This document shows positions 14,013 through 21,864 of a stretch of DNA of 22,250 nt, one piece after another. The DNA lies in the NCBI GenBank assembly GCA_029857995.1, contig JAOUFZ010000006.1:1-22250 (forward strand). The letters are read 5' to 3'. The position numbers and the translations under genes were made by a program. The notes under the pieces were generated by a model. That model was not told the origin of the DNA and did no database searches. It saw only the letters and a program-made list of their open reading frames with translations. Origin of the DNA: Dehalococcoidia bacterium. GTDB taxonomy: Bacteria; Chloroflexota; Dehalococcoidia; GIF9; AB-539-J10. The stretch's first letter is position 1. The number at the start of each line of letters is the position of its first letter.

Positions 14013-14696
14013 TCACTGGCGTTTCTTGAGCGTAATCTTCATCCAGATATCTGTTAGCGCCATCTGGTAGTTGCCTTTGAATGCCGTTTGCTCTAGCATA
14101 CCCTTAATTTCGGTCTGGTATTCTTCCCCGCTGAAGCCATGCAGCGTCGAAACTCTATATCCGAGTCTGCCAATCAAAAACCCATATTCCTTGTTCAGTT
14201 TTCTGCTATTAGCCGGGTTGCTGAAAACCTCAGGGCATCCATCGTATATCCAAGCTTCCCCGCCGGTTTTGATAACGCGATAGCATTCAGCAAACACCAG
14301 TCGCGGTGTCTTCCAATGATGTGAAGCTCCTGTACTGATCACAAGGTCTATTGAATTATCCCTGAAAGGGAGTTTGGCTGCATTGGCAAACACGAATTGA
14401 GCATTATCAACGCCCCTGCCATGGCGTCTGGCAATCTTTACCATTTGCCTGCTGAGATCAACGCCATATACTTGGAGGCCAGGTGCCCTCCTGGCAATCT
14501 CTATTGACAAATAGCCTGTTCCCGAACCTAAATCAAGAACAGTGCCTTTTCCCATCCTTGCCACAATGTCATTAGCTATCTTTGTTTCAGGCTGTCGCAG
14601 AACTTTTGCCACTGTTGCATTGTAGAATATGGCACCGGGGGTTGGGATTGATTCAGGTTTCCTCAGCAGATCCTTGATAAATCTTGTTAGAGACAT
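14013..14696 (-). CDS. Class I SAM-dependent methyltransferase
   Basis: This ~227-aa protein belongs to the methyltransferase 11/25 type. Motif I is VLDLGSGTGYLSIEIA, the acidic end of beta-2 is VYGVDLSRQM, motif II is near FVFANAAKLPFRDNSIDLVI, and the post-II segment has FAECYRVIKTGGEAWIYDGC. The substrate is unknown; the fold is shared by ubiquinone/menaquinone C-methylases and many small-molecule enzymes. I chose the ATG at 14696 (MSLTRFIKDLL) because AAGGG is 6 nt before it; the ATG at 14702 touches that site. It follows the Vms1-like gene after 75 bp that consist almost wholly of repeat copy C. Confidence 0.85.
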   Translation of the reverse strand: MSLTRFIKDLLRKPESIPTPGAIFYNATVAKVLRQPETKIANDIVARMGKGTVLDLGSGTGYLSIEIARRAPGLQVYGVDLSRQMVKIARRHGRGVDNAQFVFANAAKLPFRDNSIDLVISTGASHHWKTPRLVFAECYRVIKTGGEAWIYDGCPEVFSNPANSRKLNKEYGFLIGRLGYRVSTLHGFSGEEYQTEIKGMLEQTAFKGNYQMALTDIWMKITLKKRQ

Positions 14697-14705
14697 GACC
14701 ATCCC

Positions 14706-14770
14706 TTATGTTCAGGGAATATAATACCTAATCCTCGATAGGCTCGCTTACCATGGTGTCCCTGGAATTC
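14706..14770. repeat. Dispersed palindromic repeat, copy C
   Basis: It matches copy B at both ends: gggaatataatacctaat at the left (B has gggacataatacctaat) and atggtgtccctggaattc at the right. The centre has diverged. It fills the gap between the Vms1-like stop at 14772 and the methyltransferase start. Confidence 0.75.
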
Positions 14771-14771
14771 G

Positions 14772-15524
14772 TTAAGAGCTATCGTCGCACCATTCGATAA
14801 CATCGGTTGACCAGACGGTGCCCACAGCTTTTTCCAGTACCGCCTTGCGTGGCTCAGGTATGTCCAGCAGCATCCGCAGGATGCGGTCGTCAAATTGGGT
14901 CAGGAACGGGCACCGTTTGCGCAGTGAGAGTATGGTGGTCCTGGCCCCGCCGTAGACCAGATAGTCCAGTAACCGCGCATGGGGCTCAATATGCTCTCTC
15001 ACGTGACCGCAGACGCGGATCAGAAACTGCTCTATTTGCTTTTCACGATGCCGGGCAAAGCGCGCCTGTGAGGAGCCCCCCTTCTTATGGCGAGCGTGCA
15101 CCAGGCCTGTCCCCGTCTTACTATCCATAAGCTCTGTGCCCCGGCAGATGCCGATGCTGTATGCTCCCAGGCGGACGAGGACCAGAGCGATAAGGAAATC
15201 ATGACCAAGAAGGGAGCGCAAGGGCTCAACATCATAGCCGTTGGTCACATATTCTTCTGCAATCGGGAACGGGGGCAAGACCAGGTATATTTGCGGCGGG
15301 CTCCAGAAAAACGCCGCTCCCGTTTTTGAGCCGGCAGTAGCCTCAGCCATGCCTGACGGTATGGCATCCGCCGGAAACACCTTCCTCAGCAGATTCTCAA
15401 CCCTGTCCTGAGTCGTCCCCTGCGGGAGGTATAACGATATTGCTTTGCCTTCGGTCGCAGCTAGTTCATCCAGAAAGTCGAACGCCTTCAACCTGCCAAG
15501 ATGGAACCTCTTTGATCTGCGCAT
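14772..15524 (-). CDS. eRF1-domain / Vms1-like (VLRF1-type) peptidyl-tRNA hydrolase candidate
   Basis: This 250-aa protein has the fold pattern of the eRF1 middle domain. After an N-terminal region with ISLYLPQG, it has LVLVRLGAYSIGICRGTEL, then the diagnostic loop HARHKKGGSSQARFARHREK (143-162). It aligns position for position with eRF1 GGQSALRFAR, but the glutamine is moved two residues on, giving G150-S-S-Q153; a GxxQ loop is what I recall for Vms1/ANKZF1 peptidyl-tRNA hydrolases. The C-terminal part (LDYLVYGGARTTILSLRKR) continues the eRF1-like sheet. The ATG at 15524 has no clear ribosome-binding site and lies 30 nt after the mutS2 stop, so translation is probably coupled to mutS2. The likely role is release of nascent chains from stalled large subunits (inference). 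An actinobacterial-type VLRF1 is the nearest bacterial family I know. Confidence 0.72.
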   Translation of the reverse strand: MRRSKRFHLGRLKAFDFLDELAATEGKAISLYLPQGTTQDRVENLLRKVFPADAIPSGMAEATAGSKTGAAFFWSPPQIYLVLPPFPIAEEYVTNGYDVEPLRSLLGHDFLIALVLVRLGAYSIGICRGTELMDSKTGTGLVHARHKKGGSSQARFARHREKQIEQFLIRVCGHVREHIEPHARLLDYLVYGGARTTILSLRKRCPFLTQFDDRILRMLLDIPEPRKAVLEKAVGTVWSTDVIEWCDDSS

Positions 15525-15554
15525 AATATCAATGGCTCAAACGAAATACCCTGG

Positions 15555-17942
15555 CTACATGCTGACTATGGTAACGCCGTCACCGCCTTCACCTTGCTCC
15601 CCGGGCTGGAAAGATGTGACCAGGGGATGAGAGGCCAGAGCCTCCCTGACAATCTGCCGCACGGTGCCCGTGCCGATACCGTGAATGATGCGGACGCGGC
15701 TCAAGCCGGACAAAGATGCCTCATTAAGATAGCCGTCCAGTAATGGCTCGACCTCTTCGGCCCTCTTTCCCCGCAGGTCAAGCTCGAGAGAGACCCTGGA
15801 CTTGCGCACTTCCCTCTTTATGAGGGCACTGCCTGTCTTCACCACTCCAGTTGGTGGCGTCCTTTTCTCCACGCTGTCCAGCCTGAGGGTCATCTTTACT
15901 TTCCCGGCCTGGACTTCGACGAGTCCGCGCCCCTCAGATACTGAGAGTACCGTTCCTGGCACGCCAGCCTCTTTCAGCCAGACGGTATCACCGGCAGTGA
16001 TTGGACCTGCCTCGGCTTCTGTTTCATGTATCTCAACCGCCGGTCCTGCCTGCCATGCCCCGGCATCCAACTTCTCCTGTGCCTCGGCCAGCGCCTTTTT
16101 GGCCTGCTCGATTCTTTCCCGGGACTTTTCCTTGCGCAATTCCGCTGCCGCCTCACGAATTGTCATCTGTAATTCGGCAGCCTCGCGACCTATCTGGTCG
16201 CGTGTCTGCTTGACGATTCTTTGTCTATCTTCTTCCAACTGGCGGAGCCTGTTTTTCAAGTCCGCGTCGTTCTGTTCTGCTTCACTCAGTTCCTTCTCCA
16301 GGCTCTGACGGAGCGACTCAACACTCTTCTGCTCGGTCACCAGGTGAGTAAGCAAAGACTCGATCTCCTGGGCACCCTGGGAAAGCATGCGCCGGGCGCG
16401 GGCCACAATCTCCGCAGGCAATCCCAGACGGGATGCTGTAGCCAGAGCATTGCTGCCGCCCGGGATGCCCACTGTCAGGTGATAGGTGGGCGCCATCGTA
16501 ACAGGGTCCACATCCAGAGCCGCATTTTGCATGCCGCCGGTAGCGTGAGCCAGCGCCTTTAATTCGGTGTAGTGAGTGGTAGCTATGGTCATCGTTCTCT
16601 GTGATAAGAAATGGAGCAGGATAGCGCGGGCGAGAGCCGAGCCTTCGCCCGGGTCAGTGTTGGTGCCCAGTTCGTCTAACAGCACCAGGCTCTTGGCCGT
16701 GGCGTTGTTGATGATGTGCACGATGTTGCCTATATGCCAGCTGAAGGTGGAAAGGGTCTGCTCGATGCTCTGCTCATCACCGATGTCGGCATATACGCCG
16801 TCATAAACAGGGATGCGGCTTTCTGCCTGAGCCGGAATGGGTAGGCCGGCCCGTGCCATCAGGCTGAGAAGTCCTATCGTCTTGAGGGCGACCGTCTTAC
16901 CACCGGTATTGGGCCCGGTAATGACCAGGACGGAGAAGTCCCGGCCAATCTCGACCGACAGCGGCACTGCCTTCTTTTTCAACAGCGGATGTCTGGCTTC
17001 CACCAGCCTGAGCACTCCACCCGGTTCATTTCCCTCTGCCCTGGCGCTTCCACCAGCGGCCACGATAATAGACTCGGTGGCTTTGGCCTCTCTGGCATAT
17101 CTGGCCTTAGCCAGCGCCAGGTCAATCTCGGCAATCAGCTCAATGTTACGTGAAATTTCGCTTTCGAATGCCCCAGCTTCGGCACTGAGAGTTCTCAGTA
17201 TCCTTTCTATTTCGTCCCTCTCTTCCGCAACCAGCTCGCGCAGTTCATTCTGCACGTCCAGAGTTGTCCAGGGCTCAATAAATACCGTAGCCTCGGTATT
17301 GGAGACATCATGGACAATACCCTTTATCTGCCGGCGACATTCCACCTTGACGGGAATTACATACCGACCTTCTCGCTCGGTCACAATGGGTTCCTGAATT
17401 ATCTTCCGCCATCTGGGTGAGGTGATTATGGCTTGCAGGTGAGTGAGCACTTCCTGGCGTACTTCACGCATTCTATGCCTCACCGACCCCAGTTTAGGCG
17501 AGGCAGTGTCCAGCAGATCGCCGGTCGGACTCAAGCAGCCATCAATATCCTTCTGAAGCTGGTCCAGTGCCATAATGTCTCCGGCCAGACCACTGAGTAA
17601 CGGAAGTTCATGCGACAGGTTCGTTAAGTGGCTCTTCAACCGATGGGTAGCGCTCAATGTCTTCTGAATTTCCAGCAGAGATTGCGGGGGCAGGACCTTG
17701 CCCAGCGCCGCCATCTTCACCATTTCCCGTATATCAGTGACCTCGCCGACATGGGTATCGGGACTGAGTGACAGCAAACGGCGCGCTTCAGCCGACTCCT
17801 TGAGCCGCAGGCGGACCTCTTCTTCATCCGAGAGGGGAATGAGGTTGAGCGCAAGCTCCCGGCTGGCGGAAAACGAAGTGAAGCCGGCCAGTATTTCCCG
17901 TATCTTATGGAATTCCAGCAGTTCTAAATCCCTGTCGCCCAA
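15555..17942 (-). CDS. mutS2: Endonuclease MutS2
   Basis: MutS2 is a MutS-like ATPase with a C-terminal Smr nuclease domain; in Bacillus it also binds collided ribosomes and helps split them. This 795-aa protein has full length. Residues 1-300 form the core/clamp (FIEPWTTLDVQNELRELV). Walker A GPNTGGKT is at 343-350, the signature STFSWH follows, and Walker B LVLLDELGTNTDP begins at 419. A long charged coiled coil spans about 535-630, a KOW-like segment (AGDTVWLKEAGVPGTVLSV) begins near 650, and the Smr domain carries LDLRG at 721-725 and HGIGTG at 754-759. The TTG start at 17942 is supported by GGAAGG 5 nt upstream and the typical LELLEFHKI opening. It is the first gene of an apparent operon with the Vms1-like gene. 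Confidence 0.95.
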   Translation of the reverse strand: MGDRDLELLEFHKIREILAGFTSFSASRELALNLIPLSDEEEVRLRLKESAEARRLLSLSPDTHVGEVTDIREMVKMAALGKVLPPQSLLEIQKTLSATHRLKSHLTNLSHELPLLSGLAGDIMALDQLQKDIDGCLSPTGDLLDTASPKLGSVRHRMREVRQEVLTHLQAIITSPRWRKIIQEPIVTEREGRYVIPVKVECRRQIKGIVHDVSNTEATVFIEPWTTLDVQNELRELVAEERDEIERILRTLSAEAGAFESEISRNIELIAEIDLALAKARYAREAKATESIIVAAGGSARAEGNEPGGVLRLVEARHPLLKKKAVPLSVEIGRDFSVLVITGPNTGGKTVALKTIGLLSLMARAGLPIPAQAESRIPVYDGVYADIGDEQSIEQTLSTFSWHIGNIVHIINNATAKSLVLLDELGTNTDPGEGSALARAILLHFLSQRTMTIATTHYTELKALAHATGGMQNAALDVDPVTMAPTYHLTVGIPGGSNALATASRLGLPAEIVARARRMLSQGAQEIESLLTHLVTEQKSVESLRQSLEKELSEAEQNDADLKNRLRQLEEDRQRIVKQTRDQIGREAAELQMTIREAAAELRKEKSRERIEQAKKALAEAQEKLDAGAWQAGPAVEIHETEAEAGPITAGDTVWLKEAGVPGTVLSVSEGRGLVEVQAGKVKMTLRLDSVEKRTPPTGVVKTGSALIKREVRKSRVSLELDLRGKRAEEVEPLLDGYLNEASLSGLSRVRIIHGIGTGTVRQIVREALASHPLVTSFQPGEQGEGGDGVTIVSM

Positions 17943-17992
17943 GCTAACCTTCCGAGTCCACTATGCTGTCACCGCCGTATCAATCATCGAAT

Positions 17993-18020
17993 AGTATAAA
18001 GCAATGATGGGACTTTTCAA
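17993..18020 (-). promoter_or_regulatory. mutS2 promoter
   Basis: On the minus strand -35 TTGAAA (plus 18015-18020) and -10 TATACT (plus 17993-17998) each match consensus at 5 of 6 and are 16 bp apart. The predicted start near 17985 gives a leader of about 43 nt before the TTG at 17942. Confidence 0.5.
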
Positions 18021-18146
18021 AAACTCGGCCTCCCCGGCTATAGAGTGGACATCATCGGTATGGCGTGTCTCGAATTCCATTGACAGGACATAGGAAATTA
18101 GCTCATAATCGTACTTCACAAGACTCATGCTGTCTGGGGGGAACGA

Positions 18147-19640
18147 ATGAATCTCAAGCTGATGCTGGAAAAGACTGCCCGCGAGGTGCCACAGCAAACT
18201 GCTGTCGTCCTTGGCTCTCGCAAGGTCAGCTACCGCGAACTCGATGAGACTTCCAACAGGATAGCCAATGCCCTCATCGGTCTGGGGATAAAGAAGGGCG
18301 ACCACATAGCCATTCTAATGTCCCGTACCCCGGAGTGGGTCATCAATTGTTTTGGAGTGCTTGCAGCCGGAGCTGCCGCCGTGCTCCTGGATAGCGGAGC
18401 AAAGGCGCCCGAACTCGAGCCTCAGCTCCGTGAATCTGATTCCAGAATCCTGATCACCGAGGAAAGATTCTCGCCCATGCTGTCTTCAGTTTTGCCAAAT
18501 GCTCCCCTGGTCAAACATGTCCTTGAGGTCGGTACAGAAACCTACAATAGAATGGTGACCAGTAGCTCACCCACATCACCTTCTGTCGATATTCAAGGTG
18601 ACGATGAAGCCATCCTGTTTTACACGTTGGGCGTGCTGGGCAAGAACAAGGGCGTGGTGCATACTCACTGGTCGTTCCTGTCAATTCTGCCCATAGTGGT
18701 CGAGAAACTTGAACTGGAGAGACACGATGTTGTTTTAGGTCTGCTTCCCTTTAATTACCTTCTGGGATTCGGGTTGGTTGTTCTTATGCCCCTTTGGACC
18801 GGAGCCACGATAGCAATCCTTCCTCATTTCAGCTCCAAGAATATCCTGGAGACCATAGAGCGGGAAAAGGCATCCATGCTAATAGGCGTGCCGGCTAGCT
18901 TTAACGCCATGGCTATGATAGACGAAGAGACGATTAAGGGCTATGACCTCAGTTCGTTAAGGAAGGTGCTTTGTGCCGGGGCAAAATCTTCAGCCTTTTT
19001 CTTAGAGACGCTTGAGAAAAGGTTTCACTTGACCGCCTGCGAAATATACGGGCTCACGGAGTTGATAATCGTCACCTTAGGTGCTATTCGCGACCGTAGA
19101 TTGGGTACGGCAGGGAAGCCCCTGGCTGAGCTTAGAGTGCTGGATAAGAACGGCACGGAAGTGCCACGCGGCAGCGTAGGGGAAGCTGTTGCCCGAGCCC
19201 CCTGGATGATGAAGGAGTATTACAAATCGCCTGAACTGACAGCCCAGGTCCTCAGAGATGGCTGGTTTCATACCGGCGATTTGGTCAGGTTGGATGAGGA
19301 CGGCTACCTGGAGTTCATAGAGAAGACATCATCCATCATAGTGCCTTCGGGGGGAGTCAAGATTCTCCCCGCGGCAGTTGAAGAAGTCCTCCTGAGGCAC
19401 CCCGCGGTAGCCGAAACAGCCTGTGTTGGTGTCCTTGATGATTATAAAGGCCAAATACCCACAGCTTTCATAGTGCTTAAGGAAGGACAAAGCGCTACGG
19501 TGGACGAAATACGCGATTTCTGCCGCCAGAGCTTATCTGAGTATAAAGTGCCTAAACAAATCAAGTTTGTTGACAGCCTGCCCAGGATAGAATCAGGCCA
19601 AATAGACCGCAGACTGCTCAGCGGAAGAAAGGAAAGCTGA
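18147..19640 (+). CDS. ANL-superfamily (acyl-CoA synthetase-like) protein with degenerate active site
   Basis: This 497-aa protein has the full ANL fold, which normally adenylates a carboxylate and then forms a thioester. Recognisable are SYRELDETSNRIANALIGLG (28-47), GVPASFNAMAMID, the A5 motif YGLTE (301-305), and GWFHTGD (372-378). Three key elements are altered. The P-loop, usually YTSGTTGxPKG, is YTLGVLGKNKG (159-169). The hinge region, usually DRxKDxI, is EKTSSII (392-398). The C-terminal SGK lysine required for adenylation is Q485 (SGQ, 483-485). These losses together suggest that it does not perform the standard adenylation; it may be a ligand-binding pseudoenzyme or keep only the thioester half. 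The ATG at 18147 follows GGGGGGAA. It converges on, and overlaps by 23 nt, the radical SAM gene. Confidence 0.85.
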   Translation: MNLKLMLEKTAREVPQQTAVVLGSRKVSYRELDETSNRIANALIGLGIKKGDHIAILMSRTPEWVINCFGVLAAGAAAVLLDSGAKAPELEPQLRESDSRILITEERFSPMLSSVLPNAPLVKHVLEVGTETYNRMVTSSSPTSPSVDIQGDDEAILFYTLGVLGKNKGVVHTHWSFLSILPIVVEKLELERHDVVLGLLPFNYLLGFGLVVLMPLWTGATIAILPHFSSKNILETIEREKASMLIGVPASFNAMAMIDEETIKGYDLSSLRKVLCAGAKSSAFFLETLEKRFHLTACEIYGLTELIIVTLGAIRDRRLGTAGKPLAELRVLDKNGTEVPRGSVGEAVARAPWMMKEYYKSPELTAQVLRDGWFHTGDLVRLDEDGYLEFIEKTSSIIVPSGGVKILPAAVEEVLLRHPAVAETACVGVLDDYKGQIPTAFIVLKEGQSATVDEIRDFCRQSLSEYKVPKQIKFVDSLPRIESGQIDRRLLSGRKES

Positions 19641-20679
19641 GAAGTTCCTGGGAAGCCTGACTGGTATGGTGTCCCAGGGATTCGCCCCGCTCTTCAAGAG
19701 CCGGGGGGAAAGGGTGACCTTCTCGTTCAAAATCAGGGAGATACTCTTCCGCTGCCCCCATCTCCTGTACCCAGCCATTTTCTATTCCCAGCTCGTTTAG
19801 CAGCTGGAGAACTGCTTCATGCTCAGCAACGGTGATCTTCCGCGCAAGCAGTGGTATTCGCGGCGCCTGGTGCATCGGCATGTATTGGGACATTACGCTG
19901 ACCGTCACCGTGGGAGAAAGCTCCCGAACAAGCCAGGTTAGCGATTCCTCGCTGCCAGCCAGGCCGTTGGGCAGGATAAGATGCCGCACTATCAGTCCTT
20001 TTTGCGCCACGCCGGCTTCATCCACCACCAGGTCTCCAACTTGCCTATACATCTCTTTAATAGCCTGGCGAGCCCGTGCTACATAATCCGGGCCATGCGA
20101 GAATTTCCTGGCCCACTTATCAGAGGCATACCTCAAATCAGGCAGGTAGATACTAATGACACCGTCAAGCTGTTTCAGAGAAGCGACAGAATCATAGCCG
20201 CTGCTGTTGTAGACCAGCGGCACTCGAAGCCCCATTGGCACCGCTTCCACAACTGCCCGCAGGAGCTGGGGAACAAAATGGGATGGCGAGACGAAATTGA
20301 TATTGTGGCAGCCCAGTTCATCCTGGAGGTAGAGCATCCATTCCGCCAGGGTGTGGCAGTGCATTTCCTTGGATTTTTGCTTCCTCCAGTTCTGACTTAT
20401 CTGATAGTTCTGGCAATAGACGCATCTCATATTACAATTGCCGAAGAAAACCGTCCCTGACCCTCTCGTTCCTGAAATGGCTGGCTCTTCACCGTGATGA
20501 GCGCAGACCGCCGAGACTATGGGCAGACGCCCGGAATGGCAATAGCAAAGCTTGTTTTGCAGTCTATTGACCCGGCACTCCCTTGGGCAGATATCGCAGG
20601 AGGCTAAACGGGCCTCAAGTGCCTGCGCACGACGCTCCAATTCGCCAGAGTGGTATAGCGTAACGTATCCTGGTTCCAT
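19618..20679 (-). CDS. COG1313-type radical SAM protein (PflX-like)
   Basis: This 353-aa radical SAM enzyme of the COG1313 group is often annotated as pyruvate formate-lyase activating enzyme-like, but its true substrate is unknown. The [4Fe-4S]-SAM motif is C82xxxC86xxC89 (GNCNMRCVYCQNYQISQ). An N-terminal cysteine set, C28, C31, C35, C45 and C47 (CDICPRECRVNRL, CYCHSG), is typical of the group. VYNSSGYDS and YLPDLRYASD are further family marks. I chose the ATG at 20679 over GTG 20685. The family normally ends near YLPDFEREG; here about 30 extra residues follow, encoded by a hairpin (19685-19706) and repeat half-copy E (19655-19683), so the tail is likely acquired. The last 23 nt overlap the convergent ANL gene. 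Confidence 0.88.
   Translation of the reverse strand: MEPGYVTLYHSGELERRAQALEARLASCDICPRECRVNRLQNKLCYCHSGRLPIVSAVCAHHGEEPAISGTRGSGTVFFGNCNMRCVYCQNYQISQNWRKQKSKEMHCHTLAEWMLYLQDELGCHNINFVSPSHFVPQLLRAVVEAVPMGLRVPLVYNSSGYDSVASLKQLDGVISIYLPDLRYASDKWARKFSHGPDYVARARQAIKEMYRQVGDLVVDEAGVAQKGLIVRHLILPNGLAGSEESLTWLVRELSPTVTVSVMSQYMPMHQAPRIPLLARKITVAEHEAVLQLLNELGIENGWVQEMGAAEEYLPDFEREGHPFPPALEERGESLGHHTSQASQELLSFPFFR
19647..19683. repeat. Dispersed palindromic repeat, half-copy E, inside the radical SAM gene
   Basis: The segment gcctgactggtatggtgtcc with its extension to ttc (19655-19683) matches the right half of copy B at 25 of 29 positions. cctggga (19647-19653) pairs with tcccagg (19672-19678), so it keeps a hairpin. 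It is translated on the minus strand as part of GESLGHHTSQASQ. Confidence 0.65.
19685..19706. terminator. Hairpin within the 3' end of the radical SAM gene
   Basis: ccccgctctt and its near-complement aagagccgggg form a strong G+C-rich stem with a very short loop and one bulge. It lies in the last ~90 nt of the radical SAM coding region, near the end of the convergent ANL gene. There is no clear T-tract, so a terminator role is uncertain. Confidence 0.35.
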
Positions 20680-20848
20680 AAACACCGAGAGTACCGTGAG
20701 TGAACGTAGCCCAACTCGCTGACTTACACTTTAGACGGCTGATATGACGCTGTCAACTTTCCGCCACTGCCGACCTGGGACTAGTGTGCTATTCCGGGGA
20801 TCTGATTCCTGAAGACATGCGCAACAACTTACTGATAAGGGAGAGGTC

Positions 20849-21547
20849 TTAGCCTTTAGCAAGTGCTTTGTTGACGGCTGCTTCGGCATGGAGCCGAGTA
20901 GTGTCAAATATCGGAACATGTGTGTCACCGGCGTGGATGAGCAAGGGAAGCTCAGTGCATCCCAGTACGATGCCCTCGGCACCATTATTAACCAATCTAC
21001 TAATAATGTTGGCACAGACGCGACGGGAGGATGCCTTGATCTTGCCCGCACAGAGTTCACTGTAAATAATCTGATGAACAGTATCTATGTCTTCTTCTTC
21101 AGGCGCAAGCACCTCTATAGCGAAGCGGTCTCGAAGCCTATCTTGATATAGATGGCCCTCCATCAAAAACCTTGTCCCCAGCAGGCCTATTCGCTGCATC
21201 TCCCGCTCCTTGACGGCAGTGCCGATCACATCAACCATATGCAGTAGCGGCAGGCCAACTCTCTGTTCCACATCATCAGCAACTTTTTGCATAGTGTTTG
21301 TGCACATTAACAGGAAGTCAGCACCGGCCCGCTTAAGGGCATTGCCTGCATCAACAAGAATGCTGGCTGTGTCATCCCAGCGGTCTTCGTGCTGAGCTCT
21401 TTGAATCTCATCAAAATCCAGGTTATAAAGAACCAGGCGGGCTGAGTGAAGACCGCCCAGCCTGCGGGCAAATGACTCATTAATAATTCGATAGTACTCC
21501 AATGTAGAACTCCAGCTCATGCCCCCGATCAATCCAATAACTTTCAT
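20849..21547 (-). CDS. Aspartate/glutamate racemase family protein
   Basis: This 232-aa cofactor-independent amino-acid racemase interconverts L- and D-forms of aspartate (or glutamate) by a two-cysteine mechanism. Both catalytic cysteines are visible: C82 in MCTNTMQKV and C197 in VLGCTELPLL. IGLIGGMSWSSTLEYYRIIN at the N-terminus and IGLLGTRFLMEG at the start of the second half are hallmark sequences of the aspartate racemase branch. The ATG at 21547 has GAGGAG 5 nt upstream. The gene stands apart by 169 bp from the downstream radical SAM gene and has no obvious partner. D-aspartate for the cell wall is a likely use, by inference. Confidence 0.92.
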   Translation of the reverse strand: MKVIGLIGGMSWSSTLEYYRIINESFARRLGGLHSARLVLYNLDFDEIQRAQHEDRWDDTASILVDAGNALKRAGADFLLMCTNTMQKVADDVEQRVGLPLLHMVDVIGTAVKEREMQRIGLLGTRFLMEGHLYQDRLRDRFAIEVLAPEEEDIDTVHQIIYSELCAGKIKASSRRVCANIISRLVNNGAEGIVLGCTELPLLIHAGDTHVPIFDTTRLHAEAAVNKALAKG

Positions 21548-21864
21548 AAGTCTCCTCTCTATATGTCTCAGCCCTGGTTATCAATTAAGATCCTCTGAAA
21601 TCTAATATGTCCCGAGCTCGGTTTAGCTATGAATATAACATAATTTGACACAGCCCGTACTCTCTTGACTCCAACTGAACAAGTTGAGTAAGTATAAATA
21701 CAAATGGTGTATGGATGACTTGCGTGCTCTCAAGGGCAAGAGTAAAATAACCCAGAAACAGCAGGGCGCTGAGAAGCGCCCCTGCTTTTGCATGGCTTTC
21801 GATCACATCAATTTCTCGTATCGAATGGTCACGGCCTGCATAGCTATGGTTAGCTTCTAGGATT
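21548..21864. other. 317-bp gene-free stretch before the MATE gene
   Basis: It includes an imperfect caact/agttg inverted repeat at about 21671-21685, an A+T-rich run with tataaatac near 21697, and the strong hairpin at 21761-21785. No coding sequence is convincing. It should hold the divergent promoters of the racemase and MATE genes, but none is clear. Confidence 0.55.
21761..21789 (+). terminator. Intrinsic terminator or attenuator upstream of the MATE gene
   Basis: gcagggcgct (21761-21770) pairs with agcgcccctgc (21775-21785) with one bulge and a 4-nt loop, followed by tttt. No plus-strand gene ends nearby, so it may end a short leader or small RNA. Confidence 0.5.

Noticed and set aside
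17961..18305. Minus-strand open frame of 114 aa (or 55 aa from ATG 18128) just upstream of mutS2
   Set aside because: It overlaps the start of the ANL gene, has no ribosome-binding site, and contains the likely mutS2 promoter (17993-18020).
20771..20800. Possible sixth copy of the dispersed palindrome (ctattccgggg)
   Set aside because: Only about 11 bases resemble the left end of copy A and no right end follows, so chance is a sufficient explanation.
20731..21060. Minus-strand frame of 109 aa overlapping the racemase gene
   Set aside because: It is another frame of the racemase coding region; the racemase has both catalytic cysteines and a good ribosome-binding site.
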